Assembly (NCBI GenBank): GCA_951813065.1
Contig: CATOTH010000003.1
Span: 62,001-126,000 of the forward strand
Direction: 5' to 3'
Length of the DNA: 64,000 bases
From: an uncultured Bryobacterales bacterium
GTDB taxonomy: Bacteria > Acidobacteriota > Terriglobia > Bryobacterales > UBA6623
Under the pieces are notes generated by a model that saw only the letters and a program-made list of their open reading frames with translations, was not told the DNA's origin and ran no database searches. The translations under genes and the position numbers were made by a program. Below, in pieces: positions 37,266 through 46,050 of the stretch (its first letter is position 1; each line of letters begins with the position of its first letter).

Positions 37266-38750
37266 TCAGCGGCTCGAAATCAGCTCGCCCAACTCGGATT
37301 TCGCGCGCTTGGCGGACTCTTCGTCCCCAGCAGCCGTGGCCGCCTTACGCAAGCCCCTCAGCGAGAGCGTGCGCCTGGGAGTCCGTTCCAAGGATGCCTG
37401 GAACGCGGTCAGCGCCTCCTTGGGCCTGTCAAGCACCAGCAGCGTCTCGCCCAGCAACTCAAGGGCCGGCTTGGGCGGAAAGGGTGGTCCGTAGCCGAAC
37501 GGAGTCCCATCTTCGATCTGCACCGCTTTGCGGAGAGTTGCAACGGCTTCTTCGGCCCTGCCGTCTTCGAGATGCAACAGACCTTGGAGTTCCAGAGCTG
37601 CGATGGACAACGAAGGCTCGTCGTCTCCGTCGGCATCCGCTCTGGCTTGCAGCTTTGAAGCCCACGCACGCGCGCCCGCCGCGTCCCCGTTCTTCAGTGC
37701 CCGGATGCCTTCGACCAGCGCGTTCGCCCCCCAGGCCCTGCCAGTGAGGCCATCGTCGTCGACGGGCAACAAGTCAGATTCCCACTGCTCTCCGTCGACA
37801 AGAAAATGTGCTCGGAGATAGGCCTGGTGGTTGCGAGCGTGACGCGTACCGGATTCGGCAGCATCCTGCTCGATGATCGAGAGGTTTGCCCGAGCCTTGT
37901 CCAAGCGCCCCTTTTGCAAGTAAGCGTATTGCATCCACCATAGGGCGTGATAGCCCCGGTCGTCGCTTCCCAAGCCCAGGCGCTTCACCCGGTCTTCGGA
38001 CGAATTCCACGAATCCACGTTGGATGAGATGCATTCGTCCCACATTCCGAGGGCCAGGAAGATATGCGATGGCATGTGCTGGGCGTGCGGCGCCGCCGAG
38101 GCGACCTTGGAGTATAGGCGGGCAAATGGCAAGCCGAGAGGCGCGTGGACCGGGTCGTCGAAAGCATGGATCAGGTAGTGAAGAGCACCGGGATGCTCCG
38201 GATTCTCGCGGAAGACACGCTCCCCGATCGACGCGATCTTCATATAGGTCTTGTGGTCTCGGTCGCCACCGGTCACTCCAAACATCGACACTGCATACAG
38301 GCTGGCGGCTTCCAGATCCTCCGGATGGTCTCGAGACAACTGGCCCATCGCGTCGGAATACCCCTTCCAGCGTTCGTCGCGTTTCCCATCACCGAAAGCG
38401 ATCCTGGCAGCGTCCAGGTAGGCCTGCTCTCTAGGCGTAACGGCGGGGCTGTCGGGCGCCTTCTCCAGTGCCGAGCGCCCGGGCCGCAGGTTCTCGCGCC
38501 CCCAGACGGGCCTGTAATGCGTGAGCGCCTCTCCCCAGTACGACAGCGCGAACGACGAATCAGCCGCTTGAGCATCTCGAAACGCCGCCGCCGCGTCATC
38601 GTATTCGAAGCTGTGCAAGAGCAGCACGCCCCGTAGGAACGGCTCCTGGGCGGCAGCGTTGCCGCTGTTGGGAAAGCTGATGACACCGAGTTCCTGAGCG
38701 AAGAGCGCGGGAGCAAAGAGCGTCAGTAGAAATGCAATCGACCGTCTCAC
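37266..38750 (-). CDS. Exported tetratricopeptide-repeat protein
   Basis: 494 residues with a signal peptide (MRRSIAFLLTLFAPALFAQ). TPR-like helical repeats occur at about 40-80 (SFEYDDAAAAFRDAQAAD), around 270-300 and 390-490 (LELLGETLLVLDRPKEAL). The segment HMPSHIFLALGMWDECI is shared with a group of acidobacterial and bacteroidetal TPR proteins of unknown role. No enzymatic motif. Divergent from the DUF3500 gene, 82 bp away. Confidence 0.8.
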   Translation of the reverse strand: MRRSIAFLLTLFAPALFAQELGVISFPNSGNAAAQEPFLRGVLLLHSFEYDDAAAAFRDAQAADSSFALSYWGEALTHYRPVWGRENLRPGRSALEKAPDSPAVTPREQAYLDAARIAFGDGKRDERWKGYSDAMGQLSRDHPEDLEAASLYAVSMFGVTGGDRDHKTYMKIASIGERVFRENPEHPGALHYLIHAFDDPVHAPLGLPFARLYSKVASAAPHAQHMPSHIFLALGMWDECISSNVDSWNSSEDRVKRLGLGSDDRGYHALWWMQYAYLQKGRLDKARANLSIIEQDAAESGTRHARNHQAYLRAHFLVDGEQWESDLLPVDDDGLTGRAWGANALVEGIRALKNGDAAGARAWASKLQARADADGDDEPSLSIAALELQGLLHLEDGRAEEAVATLRKAVQIEDGTPFGYGPPFPPKPALELLGETLLVLDRPKEALTAFQASLERTPRRTLSLRGLRKAATAAGDEESAKRAKSELGELISSR

Positions 38751-38831
38751 AGGTTCAAAGAATAGCAGCTTGCCAATTCCACCTGGGGTGCGTCCAATCA
38801 GCCACCTGATAAGCTAACGCCAGAGAACAAC

Positions 38832-40058
38832 ATGCAATCGGTTCGCCATCCTCGATTCCTGCTCCTGGCAGCTTTCGCAGCAGCCCTGCTAGCTGTGCTG
38901 ATCTCAGGCGACGTGCTGTCGCAACTCCGCGGTCAGGGAGGATTCGGAGGGCGGGAACGGGCTGCGATCAGGGAACCTTTCGTGGGTATCACGACAAACG
39001 GAGAGATCCAGACCGGACTCTTCTCGATCCAAGAGACGGGTGTCTCCACGGCACCGGTCCTGGAAGCCGCGCGCAACTTCCTGGGGTCGCTGAGCGATGA
39101 TCAGCGCGATCGCGTGTTCTTCCCTGTCGATGACTCCGAGTGGCGCCGCTGGGCCAACCAGCACTCCTACCGGAGGCAAGGAGTCTCGTTCGAAGAACTT
39201 GATGAAAGCCAGCGCGAAGCCGCGTTCGGCCTGATGAAGGCCGGTCTCAGCGCCAAGGGGTTTCGACGCAGCCGCGACATCATGCGGTTGAACTACACTC
39301 TCGGCGAGATCACGGGAAATTTCGCGGAACTGGACGAGTGGTTCTACTACTTCACCGTGATGGGCGAGCCATCGGAGAACCAACCCTGGGGCTGGCAACT
39401 CGACGGTCACCACTTGATCGTCAATTACTTCGTTCTAGGGGACCAGGTTGTGATGACACCGACGTTCATGGGCTCGGAACCGGTGATCGCCGAAGCCGGC
39501 AAGTACAAGGGGGTCGCAGTCATGCAGGACGAACTTCGGCGGGGACTTGAACTAATTCGTGCACTGGATCCGGCCCAGCGATCCAAGGCGGTGATAGCGC
39601 AGTCGAAGCAAGGCAATAACGCACTCGCCCAGGCGTTTCGGGATAACGTCGTCCTAGACTACGCCGGGATCGCTGCGAGCGAGTTCACGGATGCCCAGCG
39701 GGACCTCCTGCTCTCCTTGGTGGAGGAGTTCGTGGGCAACATGGACGAAGGTCACGCAAAGGTGAAGATGAACGAAGTCCGAGATCACCTGGACAGCACG
39801 CACTTTGCCTGGATCGGAGACCACGGCGACGACAGTCCGTGCTACTACCGGGTCCACAGTCCAGTCGTGCTCATCGAATTCGACCACCAGCGACCGGTGT
39901 TCATGCGGTTGCCGAGGGTCCCGACCCTCCAGCATGTGCATTCGGTGATCCGCACGCCGAACGGAAACGACTACGGCAAGGATCTCCTGCGGCAGCACTA
40001 CGCGAACAGCCACCGCGCGGCGCTGGGCGCAAACCCAGCCGACCACCCCAGTCCCTGA
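38832..40058 (+). CDS. DUF3500 secreted protein
   Basis: 408 residues with an N-terminal signal/anchor (FLLLAAFAAALLAVLISG). The DUF3500 pattern is visible: FPVDDSEWRRWANQH, GVSFEELDESQREAAFGLM, WGWQLDGHHLIVNYFVLGD, and the ends FAWIGDHGDD and PVVLIEFDHQRPVF. Conserved His and Asp residues suggest an enzyme, but the family has no established function. Probably periplasmic. Confidence 0.85.
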   Translation: MQSVRHPRFLLLAAFAAALLAVLISGDVLSQLRGQGGFGGRERAAIREPFVGITTNGEIQTGLFSIQETGVSTAPVLEAARNFLGSLSDDQRDRVFFPVDDSEWRRWANQHSYRRQGVSFEELDESQREAAFGLMKAGLSAKGFRRSRDIMRLNYTLGEITGNFAELDEWFYYFTVMGEPSENQPWGWQLDGHHLIVNYFVLGDQVVMTPTFMGSEPVIAEAGKYKGVAVMQDELRRGLELIRALDPAQRSKAVIAQSKQGNNALAQAFRDNVVLDYAGIAASEFTDAQRDLLLSLVEEFVGNMDEGHAKVKMNEVRDHLDSTHFAWIGDHGDDSPCYYRVHSPVVLIEFDHQRPVFMRLPRVPTLQHVHSVIRTPNGNDYGKDLLRQHYANSHRAALGANPADHPSP

Positions 40059-40237
40059 ACATTACCGCCAAGCACGGCCCAACCCCGCGGAACGAATGCG
40101 CCGGAAGCGCGAAGGCACCCCTCGGGAGCGGAGAGGGTAGCTCCGCGCTTCCAGATCCCACGACAGACCTCCGCGCGGCGAACATGGCGACGCCGACCGG
40201 CAGCTTGCCCGCACTGCCTGGAACCCGTGGCGTAGGC

Positions 40238-41398
40238 TTACGGGCTCGGACCGCTCTCCGGAACCGCCAGGTTCACGTCGTAACGGATAAGATACGGGTG
40301 GGGGCCGGCTCCCATCGAAATGCCCCACAGGAAGCCCCGTCCGAACTTCGTGTTGTCGAACGCGTCAGGTCGGAACGCACCCGGAGCCCTGGGAAATGCC
40401 TCGGGGAGTTCGCCTACCTTGCGGAAGCCAACACCGTCGAGAGCATGCTGCACGGTCCGTGCCTGCGGTCCGGTGTCCGAAACCAGCGCGGCCACTCCGA
40501 CGCGATGCGGCCAGACCAGCACCTCGTGCCCACTGTCGAGCACCGGATTGGCGCCGTATTTGACGTACGGCCCATCGGGCCTCTCGGCGATCGCGACCCC
40601 CATTTTTGTGCGCCGCGGACCGTTCCGGCCATCCGCGCGCGAGCGGCCCTTGTAATAGAGCCAGTACTTCCCGTCACGCACGATCAGGCAGGCATCGTCG
40701 ACGCGGTAGCTGTCGAACCGATTCGCGCTCTCGCTGGTTTCGAGGACAGGACTGGTACTCGCACGAACGAACGGACCCATGGGCGAATCGCTGACTGCCA
40801 GCCCGATCGCCGTGCGATCACTTGTAGCGTTGTTCTCAAACACACCGTCGTCGCGGCCTGGCGTTGGCTGAACCGCAGTATAGAAGAGATAGTATTTCCC
40901 GTCGCTCGCAAGGACGTTAGGGGTGAAAACGCCGTGGGCGTCGAACGCGCCGGCCGGGCCGGTCCCGAGCGCCTTCCCCTGCTCCTGCCAGACGAAACCG
41001 TCACGGCTGGTCGCGAACCAGACCTCGCCAGCGTAGCCCGACGGGAACAAGGCGGGATTGCTGCGTTCGTCGACCCTCGTGTACCACAGGTAGTAGGTCT
41101 GCTCCACCTGAATCACGTCGCTCGGATCGCGTCGGCAGACGCCCTGCTCAAACCCCAGTCCACGTGCTTCGCTGAAGCGGAACGCTGGCTGCTTCAACTC
41201 TGGCAACTCGGGCTCCGCCGCTGGCGATGCTACTACGAGAACACCTGCGGCGAAAGCCTGCAACAGGCACAGCGCACGCGCATTCCCGCGCGCTGCCCCC
41301 AGCCTACCTCCCGGCAGCCGCAGCCGACCGCCACTTCCGGCCGGAGAGAGGAACGCAAGGCCTGCGGCCACGACCGGCAACAACCTTCTCGGACTCAT
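40238..41398 (-). CDS. GH43/GH117-type beta-propeller glycosidase
   Basis: About 386 residues from ATG 41398, 17 bp after the stop of the TonB receptor gene, so the two form one transcription unit. Repeated propeller blades carry YYLWYTR, DGKYYLFYTA and DGKYWLYYKG. Acidic residues at blade starts (DPSD, FDAHGVF, RVDDACL) fit the clan of five-bladed glycosidases. The RVDDACLIVRDGKYW and GHEVLVWP segments resemble GH117 enzymes (from memory). The N-terminus holds two possible leader stretches, so the exact start is unsure. Likely releases sugars outside the cytoplasm. Confidence 0.72.
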   Translation of the reverse strand: MSPRRLLPVVAAGLAFLSPAGSGGRLRLPGGRLGAARGNARALCLLQAFAAGVLVVASPAAEPELPELKQPAFRFSEARGLGFEQGVCRRDPSDVIQVEQTYYLWYTRVDERSNPALFPSGYAGEVWFATSRDGFVWQEQGKALGTGPAGAFDAHGVFTPNVLASDGKYYLFYTAVQPTPGRDDGVFENNATSDRTAIGLAVSDSPMGPFVRASTSPVLETSESANRFDSYRVDDACLIVRDGKYWLYYKGRSRADGRNGPRRTKMGVAIAERPDGPYVKYGANPVLDSGHEVLVWPHRVGVAALVSDTGPQARTVQHALDGVGFRKVGELPEAFPRAPGAFRPDAFDNTKFGRGFLWGISMGAGPHPYLIRYDVNLAVPESGPSP

Positions 41399-41415
41399 CA
41401 CCCGCAATTCGGCAT

Positions 41416-44400
41416 TCAGAACAGCAGTTTCAGTGCCAGCTGGACATCGCGCGGAGGATTTGACTGGGCTCGCACAACGCCGAACGCCGTCGAGTTGATC
41501 GAGGTGACAGGATTCCCGAACTGCGGCCGGTTAAAGGCATTGAACGCCTCCGCCCGGATCTGCAAATTGACTCGTTCCGCGATCTTCAGGTTCTTGAACA
41601 TCGAGATGCTGAAGCTGTTGTCGCTGTCGCCCCGCAGGTTGGGCATGACTCGCGGGGCATTGCCGAATGTGAAAGGTTCGTTCCGCGAGAAGTTCGACGT
41701 ATCAAACCAACGATCCAGCCGTTTCGAGTGATTGGTACTCAGCGAGGCGTTTTGGCCGTTCCAGTCCGGGCGGGTACCCGTGAAGGCGCCGTTGGTGTTG
41801 CCGCCTCCGATGGCCAACGGAGCTCCGCTCGTGTAGTTGTAGGTGCCGTTGAGCTGCCATCCGCCGAGAATCTTGTCCAGTGCGCCGGGCCGGTCCAGAA
41901 ACCTCCTGCCGGCCCCAAACGGTAACTCGAACACCCATCCGGCTGTCAGTATGTGCGGCGTGTCGTACACCGCCAAGGCCCGTTCACCCTTCCGGTTCCA
42001 GTAGTTCATCAGAGCCCCGGACACGAACGAGTCGCCAGGGAACCCGGTGCGGCTGGCACGGGAGTCGTCGATGTTCTTTGACCACGTGTACGAGCCCACG
42101 ACACTGAAGCCCTGAGCGAACCGGCGTTCGATCTTCGTCACTAGCGAGTGATAAATCCCCGAACCGTTCGGGGCGTCGCGGTCCGAGACCCCGGTGAACT
42201 GTGGGTACGGTCGGAGGGATTGCCCCCGCGTGATAGTCGGTCCGGACAGCCCGCCCCGCTCGATGATTCCGAAGAACGGGTTCGGCACCCGCTGGTTCAG
42301 CTGGGAGCCGAGGGACATGTGCTGAGGGTCCAAGGTGTTCCATTCCCAAGTTCCGATGATGTCGATAGCACGGCTCCCGGCGTAGCCGACTTGCCACAGC
42401 ACGTCACCCGGCAGTCTCTGCTGGATGTCGAAGTTCCAGTGCTGGCTGTAAGGATTCGGGTGTTGCCGACCGACGAAACGGACCCCTACCCCCAAGTCGG
42501 TCAGCAGACCCAATGACGACCGAGGCGCAGCGCAGAAGCCGTCAGGGAAGGGATTGCTGAGGCTCAGCCCAGGGGCGGGAGTGATTCCTCCATCGAAGCT
42601 CGACGTCACTGGGGTGCTGCAGGTAAAGCCCGGCTGCGGAATGCCCGTGCCGTTAACTCCGCTTCCCCAGCTGTTCCCGAAGAACACTCCGTAGCCCCCG
42701 CGAAAGACCGTATCGTTGGCCAGCCTGTATGCGAAGCCGAACCTTGGGCCGAAGTTGTCCAGGTCCCGTTCCCAGTGTCCCCGAGGCAGCCCGTCCACCC
42801 CCGGAAAGATGACTCCCCCGTTGATCACAGTGCCGTTCGACAAGGTGCTAGGCGTAGTGAAGTCGAAGTTTCCCGATTCGTTGCGCCGTTCGGTTCTCGG
42901 CGTCTCGTAGTCGTAGCGCAGCCCGAAGTTCAGTGTCAGCCGTGATGTCGCCTTATATTCGTCCTGCACGTAGAAGCCGACGTACTTGTTGAGTGCACTG
43001 GCGTGCAGCTCGGTCGGATTGTGCGTCCCTCCGGGCAGTCCCAGCAGGAACGTGGCAAAACCCAGCCCGCTGGAGGGGCTTGCCCGAAGAGGGTCGTCCC
43101 GGGTGAAGGCAGCACCGAAGCTATAGGTCCCCGTCGAGAAGATGTCAAGCCGCACATTCAGCCAAGCCCCCATCGCCAGGCCGCCGAACTTCCAGGTGTG
43201 GTTCCCGCTGATCTTCGTGAAGTTCGCCTTCAGCTCTGCCCGGTGATAGGCGTGCTGCACGAACCGAGTTTGCCCCAGCGCCGACATGCCCGCCGGTGCT
43301 AGCCGAGGAAAGCCCTGTGCCCGGCTGCTGTCGGCCAGATATCCAGGGAATCCCAGTTCGCGAACATCGAAGTCGTTTCCAATTGCGTCCCGCAGGAAAT
43401 TGAACCGGTTGCCCGACGCCACAAACTCGCCGAACATCGAGGGCGAGAACATCTTCGTCAGCTTCACCACCTGGGATGAGTGTTCCTGGTCGAAGAACTG
43501 GTTTTGGGCACTGGCAACATTACCGACCCCAAACTCGTTGGGAGTCTCGTTGTTAACGAAGGACCCGGAGTATCTCCCCATCAGCCTAGTCTCAGGGTTC
43601 AGGTCGTGATCGGCCCGGATCGAATAATCGTTCTTGCTGTTAGGCCTTGCCCTGCTCGCGAAATAGTTGTTGTTCCCGGTGTTGGCGTCGCCGGCCTGGT
43701 TGGGCGCAGGATAGAATTCGGAAGCCGTCAACGCGACAGGGTTGAACCGCGCGGCCGGTACGGCATTGCCTTGAAACTGGTCGCGCAGCCACGCGCCCGG
43801 ATTGCTCGCATCCTCTCGCGTAGTCAGCGGGTCGAATACGCCGATCATCTGCGCCTGGGCGTCCCGGGTTTCGGAGAAGTCGCCCTGCCTTTGCAGCGAT
43901 GTGGGAACGGTTCCAGTGAAGGCCCACGGGTTCTTGATCCTCAGAGATTCCAGGCCGAAGAAGAAGAACGTCTTGTTCCTTGCGATCGGTCCGCCTACCG
44001 TTCCTCCGAACTGGTTGTAGCGAAGAGCAGTGCGCTCTCTGCCCGCTCGGTTGAGGAAAAAGTTGTTGGCGCTCAGCTTATCGTTGCGCAGGAACTCGTA
44101 TGCGCTGCCGTGGAACTGGTTGGTTCCCCCTTTCGTCACAACGTTGATCACGCCTCCAGTGGCATTCGCGTGCTCGGCCCCATAGTTGTTCGTCTGGACC
44201 TTGAGTTCCATGACCGCTTCCATCTGCGGAGTGTAGTTCGGGCTGTTGAAGCCGACATTGCTATTGTTGCCCCCGTCTAGGAGAAAGGCGTTCTCACCAG
44301 GCCGGGATCCGTTGATGGAGAAGAACTGCCAGTGGCTACTGATGGCCGGAGAGTTGGTGGTGTTTCTCGTGATCCGCACTCCCGGCATCAACATCATGAA

Positions 44401-44880
44401 CGTGTACGGATTGCGGCCTTTCGCCGGAAGGTTGTCGATCTTTTCGACCGTCACCACGCCTCCGATAGCATTGCTGGAAGTATCGAGGAGCGGCGCTGTT
44501 TCGGTGACATTAACCACTTCCTCGACAGTCCCTACGCTAACCGCAAAGTCGATCGTCGCCGACTGCGCGACCTGCAACTGCAGCCCCGTTCTCCCGATTG
44601 GGTTGAAGCCCTCCGCGCGCACGACGATGCGATAGCGCCCGGGATCCAGCAGCGGGAACAAGTATGAGCCGTCTTCGCCCGATTCTGTCTGCCGCCGAAT
44701 TCCGGTCTCCTCGTTCTCCAGCGAGATGTCCGCGCTGGGAACGACTGCGCCGGTCTGATCGGTGATCGTGCCCTCTATCTGCGAGGTGGCTTGAGCGCTT
44801 GCCCTGGACGGCGCCGCGAGCGCAGCCAGTAGCGCAAGAACCAAGAATAGCCCCAACGAATTCGTGTGCCTGAGAGTCAT
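41416..44880 (-). CDS. Oar-like TonB-dependent receptor with carboxypeptidase-regulatory domain
   Basis: 1,154 residues from ATG 44880, which starts a signal peptide (LGLFLVLALLAALAAPSRAS). The next 95 residues form a carboxypeptidase-regulatory-like beta-sandwich (IEGTITDQTGAVVPSADI). A plug domain follows (PLLDTSSNAIGGVVTVEKI, GGVINVVTKGGTNQFHGSAY), then a long outer-membrane barrel ending DVQLALKLLF with the terminal aromatic. Such Oar-type receptors are strongly expanded in Acidobacteriota. Ligand unknown; the glycosidase directly downstream suggests a glycan. A longer in-frame start at 45021 would read into the tail of a decayed transposase and is rejected. Confidence 0.9.
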   Translation of the reverse strand: MTLRHTNSLGLFLVLALLAALAAPSRASAQATSQIEGTITDQTGAVVPSADISLENEETGIRRQTESGEDGSYLFPLLDPGRYRIVVRAEGFNPIGRTGLQLQVAQSATIDFAVSVGTVEEVVNVTETAPLLDTSSNAIGGVVTVEKIDNLPAKGRNPYTFMMLMPGVRITRNTTNSPAISSHWQFFSINGSRPGENAFLLDGGNNSNVGFNSPNYTPQMEAVMELKVQTNNYGAEHANATGGVINVVTKGGTNQFHGSAYEFLRNDKLSANNFFLNRAGRERTALRYNQFGGTVGGPIARNKTFFFFGLESLRIKNPWAFTGTVPTSLQRQGDFSETRDAQAQMIGVFDPLTTREDASNPGAWLRDQFQGNAVPAARFNPVALTASEFYPAPNQAGDANTGNNNYFASRARPNSKNDYSIRADHDLNPETRLMGRYSGSFVNNETPNEFGVGNVASAQNQFFDQEHSSQVVKLTKMFSPSMFGEFVASGNRFNFLRDAIGNDFDVRELGFPGYLADSSRAQGFPRLAPAGMSALGQTRFVQHAYHRAELKANFTKISGNHTWKFGGLAMGAWLNVRLDIFSTGTYSFGAAFTRDDPLRASPSSGLGFATFLLGLPGGTHNPTELHASALNKYVGFYVQDEYKATSRLTLNFGLRYDYETPRTERRNESGNFDFTTPSTLSNGTVINGGVIFPGVDGLPRGHWERDLDNFGPRFGFAYRLANDTVFRGGYGVFFGNSWGSGVNGTGIPQPGFTCSTPVTSSFDGGITPAPGLSLSNPFPDGFCAAPRSSLGLLTDLGVGVRFVGRQHPNPYSQHWNFDIQQRLPGDVLWQVGYAGSRAIDIIGTWEWNTLDPQHMSLGSQLNQRVPNPFFGIIERGGLSGPTITRGQSLRPYPQFTGVSDRDAPNGSGIYHSLVTKIERRFAQGFSVVGSYTWSKNIDDSRASRTGFPGDSFVSGALMNYWNRKGERALAVYDTPHILTAGWVFELPFGAGRRFLDRPGALDKILGGWQLNGTYNYTSGAPLAIGGGNTNGAFTGTRPDWNGQNASLSTNHSKRLDRWFDTSNFSRNEPFTFGNAPRVMPNLRGDSDNSFSISMFKNLKIAERVNLQIRAEAFNAFNRPQFGNPVTSINSTAFGVVRAQSNPPRDVQLALKLLF

Positions 44881-44949
44881 CTGCCCCTGTTCCTTTCCCC
44901 AACGATGAACGATGCACACGCTGTCCGAAGTGCACAGCAGCAGCATGTC

Positions 44950-45985
44950 CATCCTTGAGTACCCCGAGGCTGGGGGAATCCCCACAAGTTTCTTCAAGGT
45001 CTCCATGGAATACTCCGGCACCTCTAGGCCGACGACAGATGCTCCAAGTCCCCCAGCAGAGTCGGGAAGCTGCGCACGGGTACGCCCTCGGGCGTGTCAC
45101 GCTGGACCCGCCCTGCGGCCGGGTCCTCATCCCGGAACAACAGCGGGACAGCTTCCGGCGCATGTGCCATTCCGCCCAATAGGCGAGCATGCAAGAGAAG
45201 ACCTGGCCGCGCAGAGCGTCCTCGCGGTCGACGTACATCGGGCGGCCCACCGATGATCCTTGCTCAGGCGGAAGGCCCGTTCCGTGCTCACGAGACTCTT
45301 GTTGGCCCGCACTCAGGCCTCCGCTCCGAGTACCTCCTTGGATAGGCGGTGCTTAGGATGTAAACGCTATCCCAGTGCGCCTCGACCTCGATCCGCTGCT
45401 TGTGGCGCGACCAACTCAGCGAGGCGTCACTCACCTCGATCTCCATCTTCTTGCGGCGCGGGTTCAGGCACGCCAGCGGGCGCCGCCAAAAGCAGTCTGG
45501 GCTACAGCTCTCGGCCACCTGATCGGGCACGAGCTTGTCCGGAACGATCAGGGGCTTGGACCGCTGGAGCGGCGTGCGGATGTGTCACGCTCTCAGGGCT
45601 GAGATATAGTCCAGGCCAGCCGGGGAGAGATCCTCGAGGATGCGGCCGTGGTGAGCACGCCGCGCTCGCTGACCATCGCCATGCGGGTGATGCCGAAGCG
45701 CTTGCGGATCCGTGCGATCGACCACCTCATGGTGGTCGGATCGGCAGTGTTGCAGGCCGCGGGCCCAAGAGCGTTCGACGCAGAGCAGGTCGGAGGGATC
45801 CTGGACGGCACGGCCGCCCTTGAGGACGATACGGAGGCCATCGAGGACCTCCGGGGCAAGCGCGAGAGGTTGGCGAGAGTCTTCTCGCGGATGCGGTGGC
45901 CTTCGCGCCGGGCCTGGCGGAGCAAAACGGCGGGCTGGTTGGCGCGGATGGGGATGATTTCGATGTGGAAGTCCACGGGCAGATG
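44950..45985 (-). pseudogene. Decayed IS1634-like (IS4-type) transposase
   Basis: Pieces of one transposase occur in order on the minus strand in different frames. N-terminus: IIPIRANQPAVLLRQARREG and PEVLDGLRIVLKGG (about 45970-45800). Middle: KMEIEVSDASLSW and IEVEAHWDSVYIL (about 45440-45370). End: KSLVSTERAFRLSK (about 45310-45260) and SCMLAYWAEWHMRRKL (about 45200-45140). These match the IS1634 arrangement (family knowledge). Several frameshifts make it non-functional. No end repeats were recognised. It lies directly upstream of the TonB receptor gene. Confidence 0.72.
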
Positions 45986-46050
45986 TCATGGGAACACACC
46001 GTTAGATTCGAGCCCCTCGGGATCAGTGGAACCCCTTTGAATCCAAGAGG

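Noticed and set aside
41416..45021. Longer start for the TonB receptor at 45021
   Set aside because: The extra 47 residues come from the decayed transposase tail; ATG 44880 gives a clean signal peptide.
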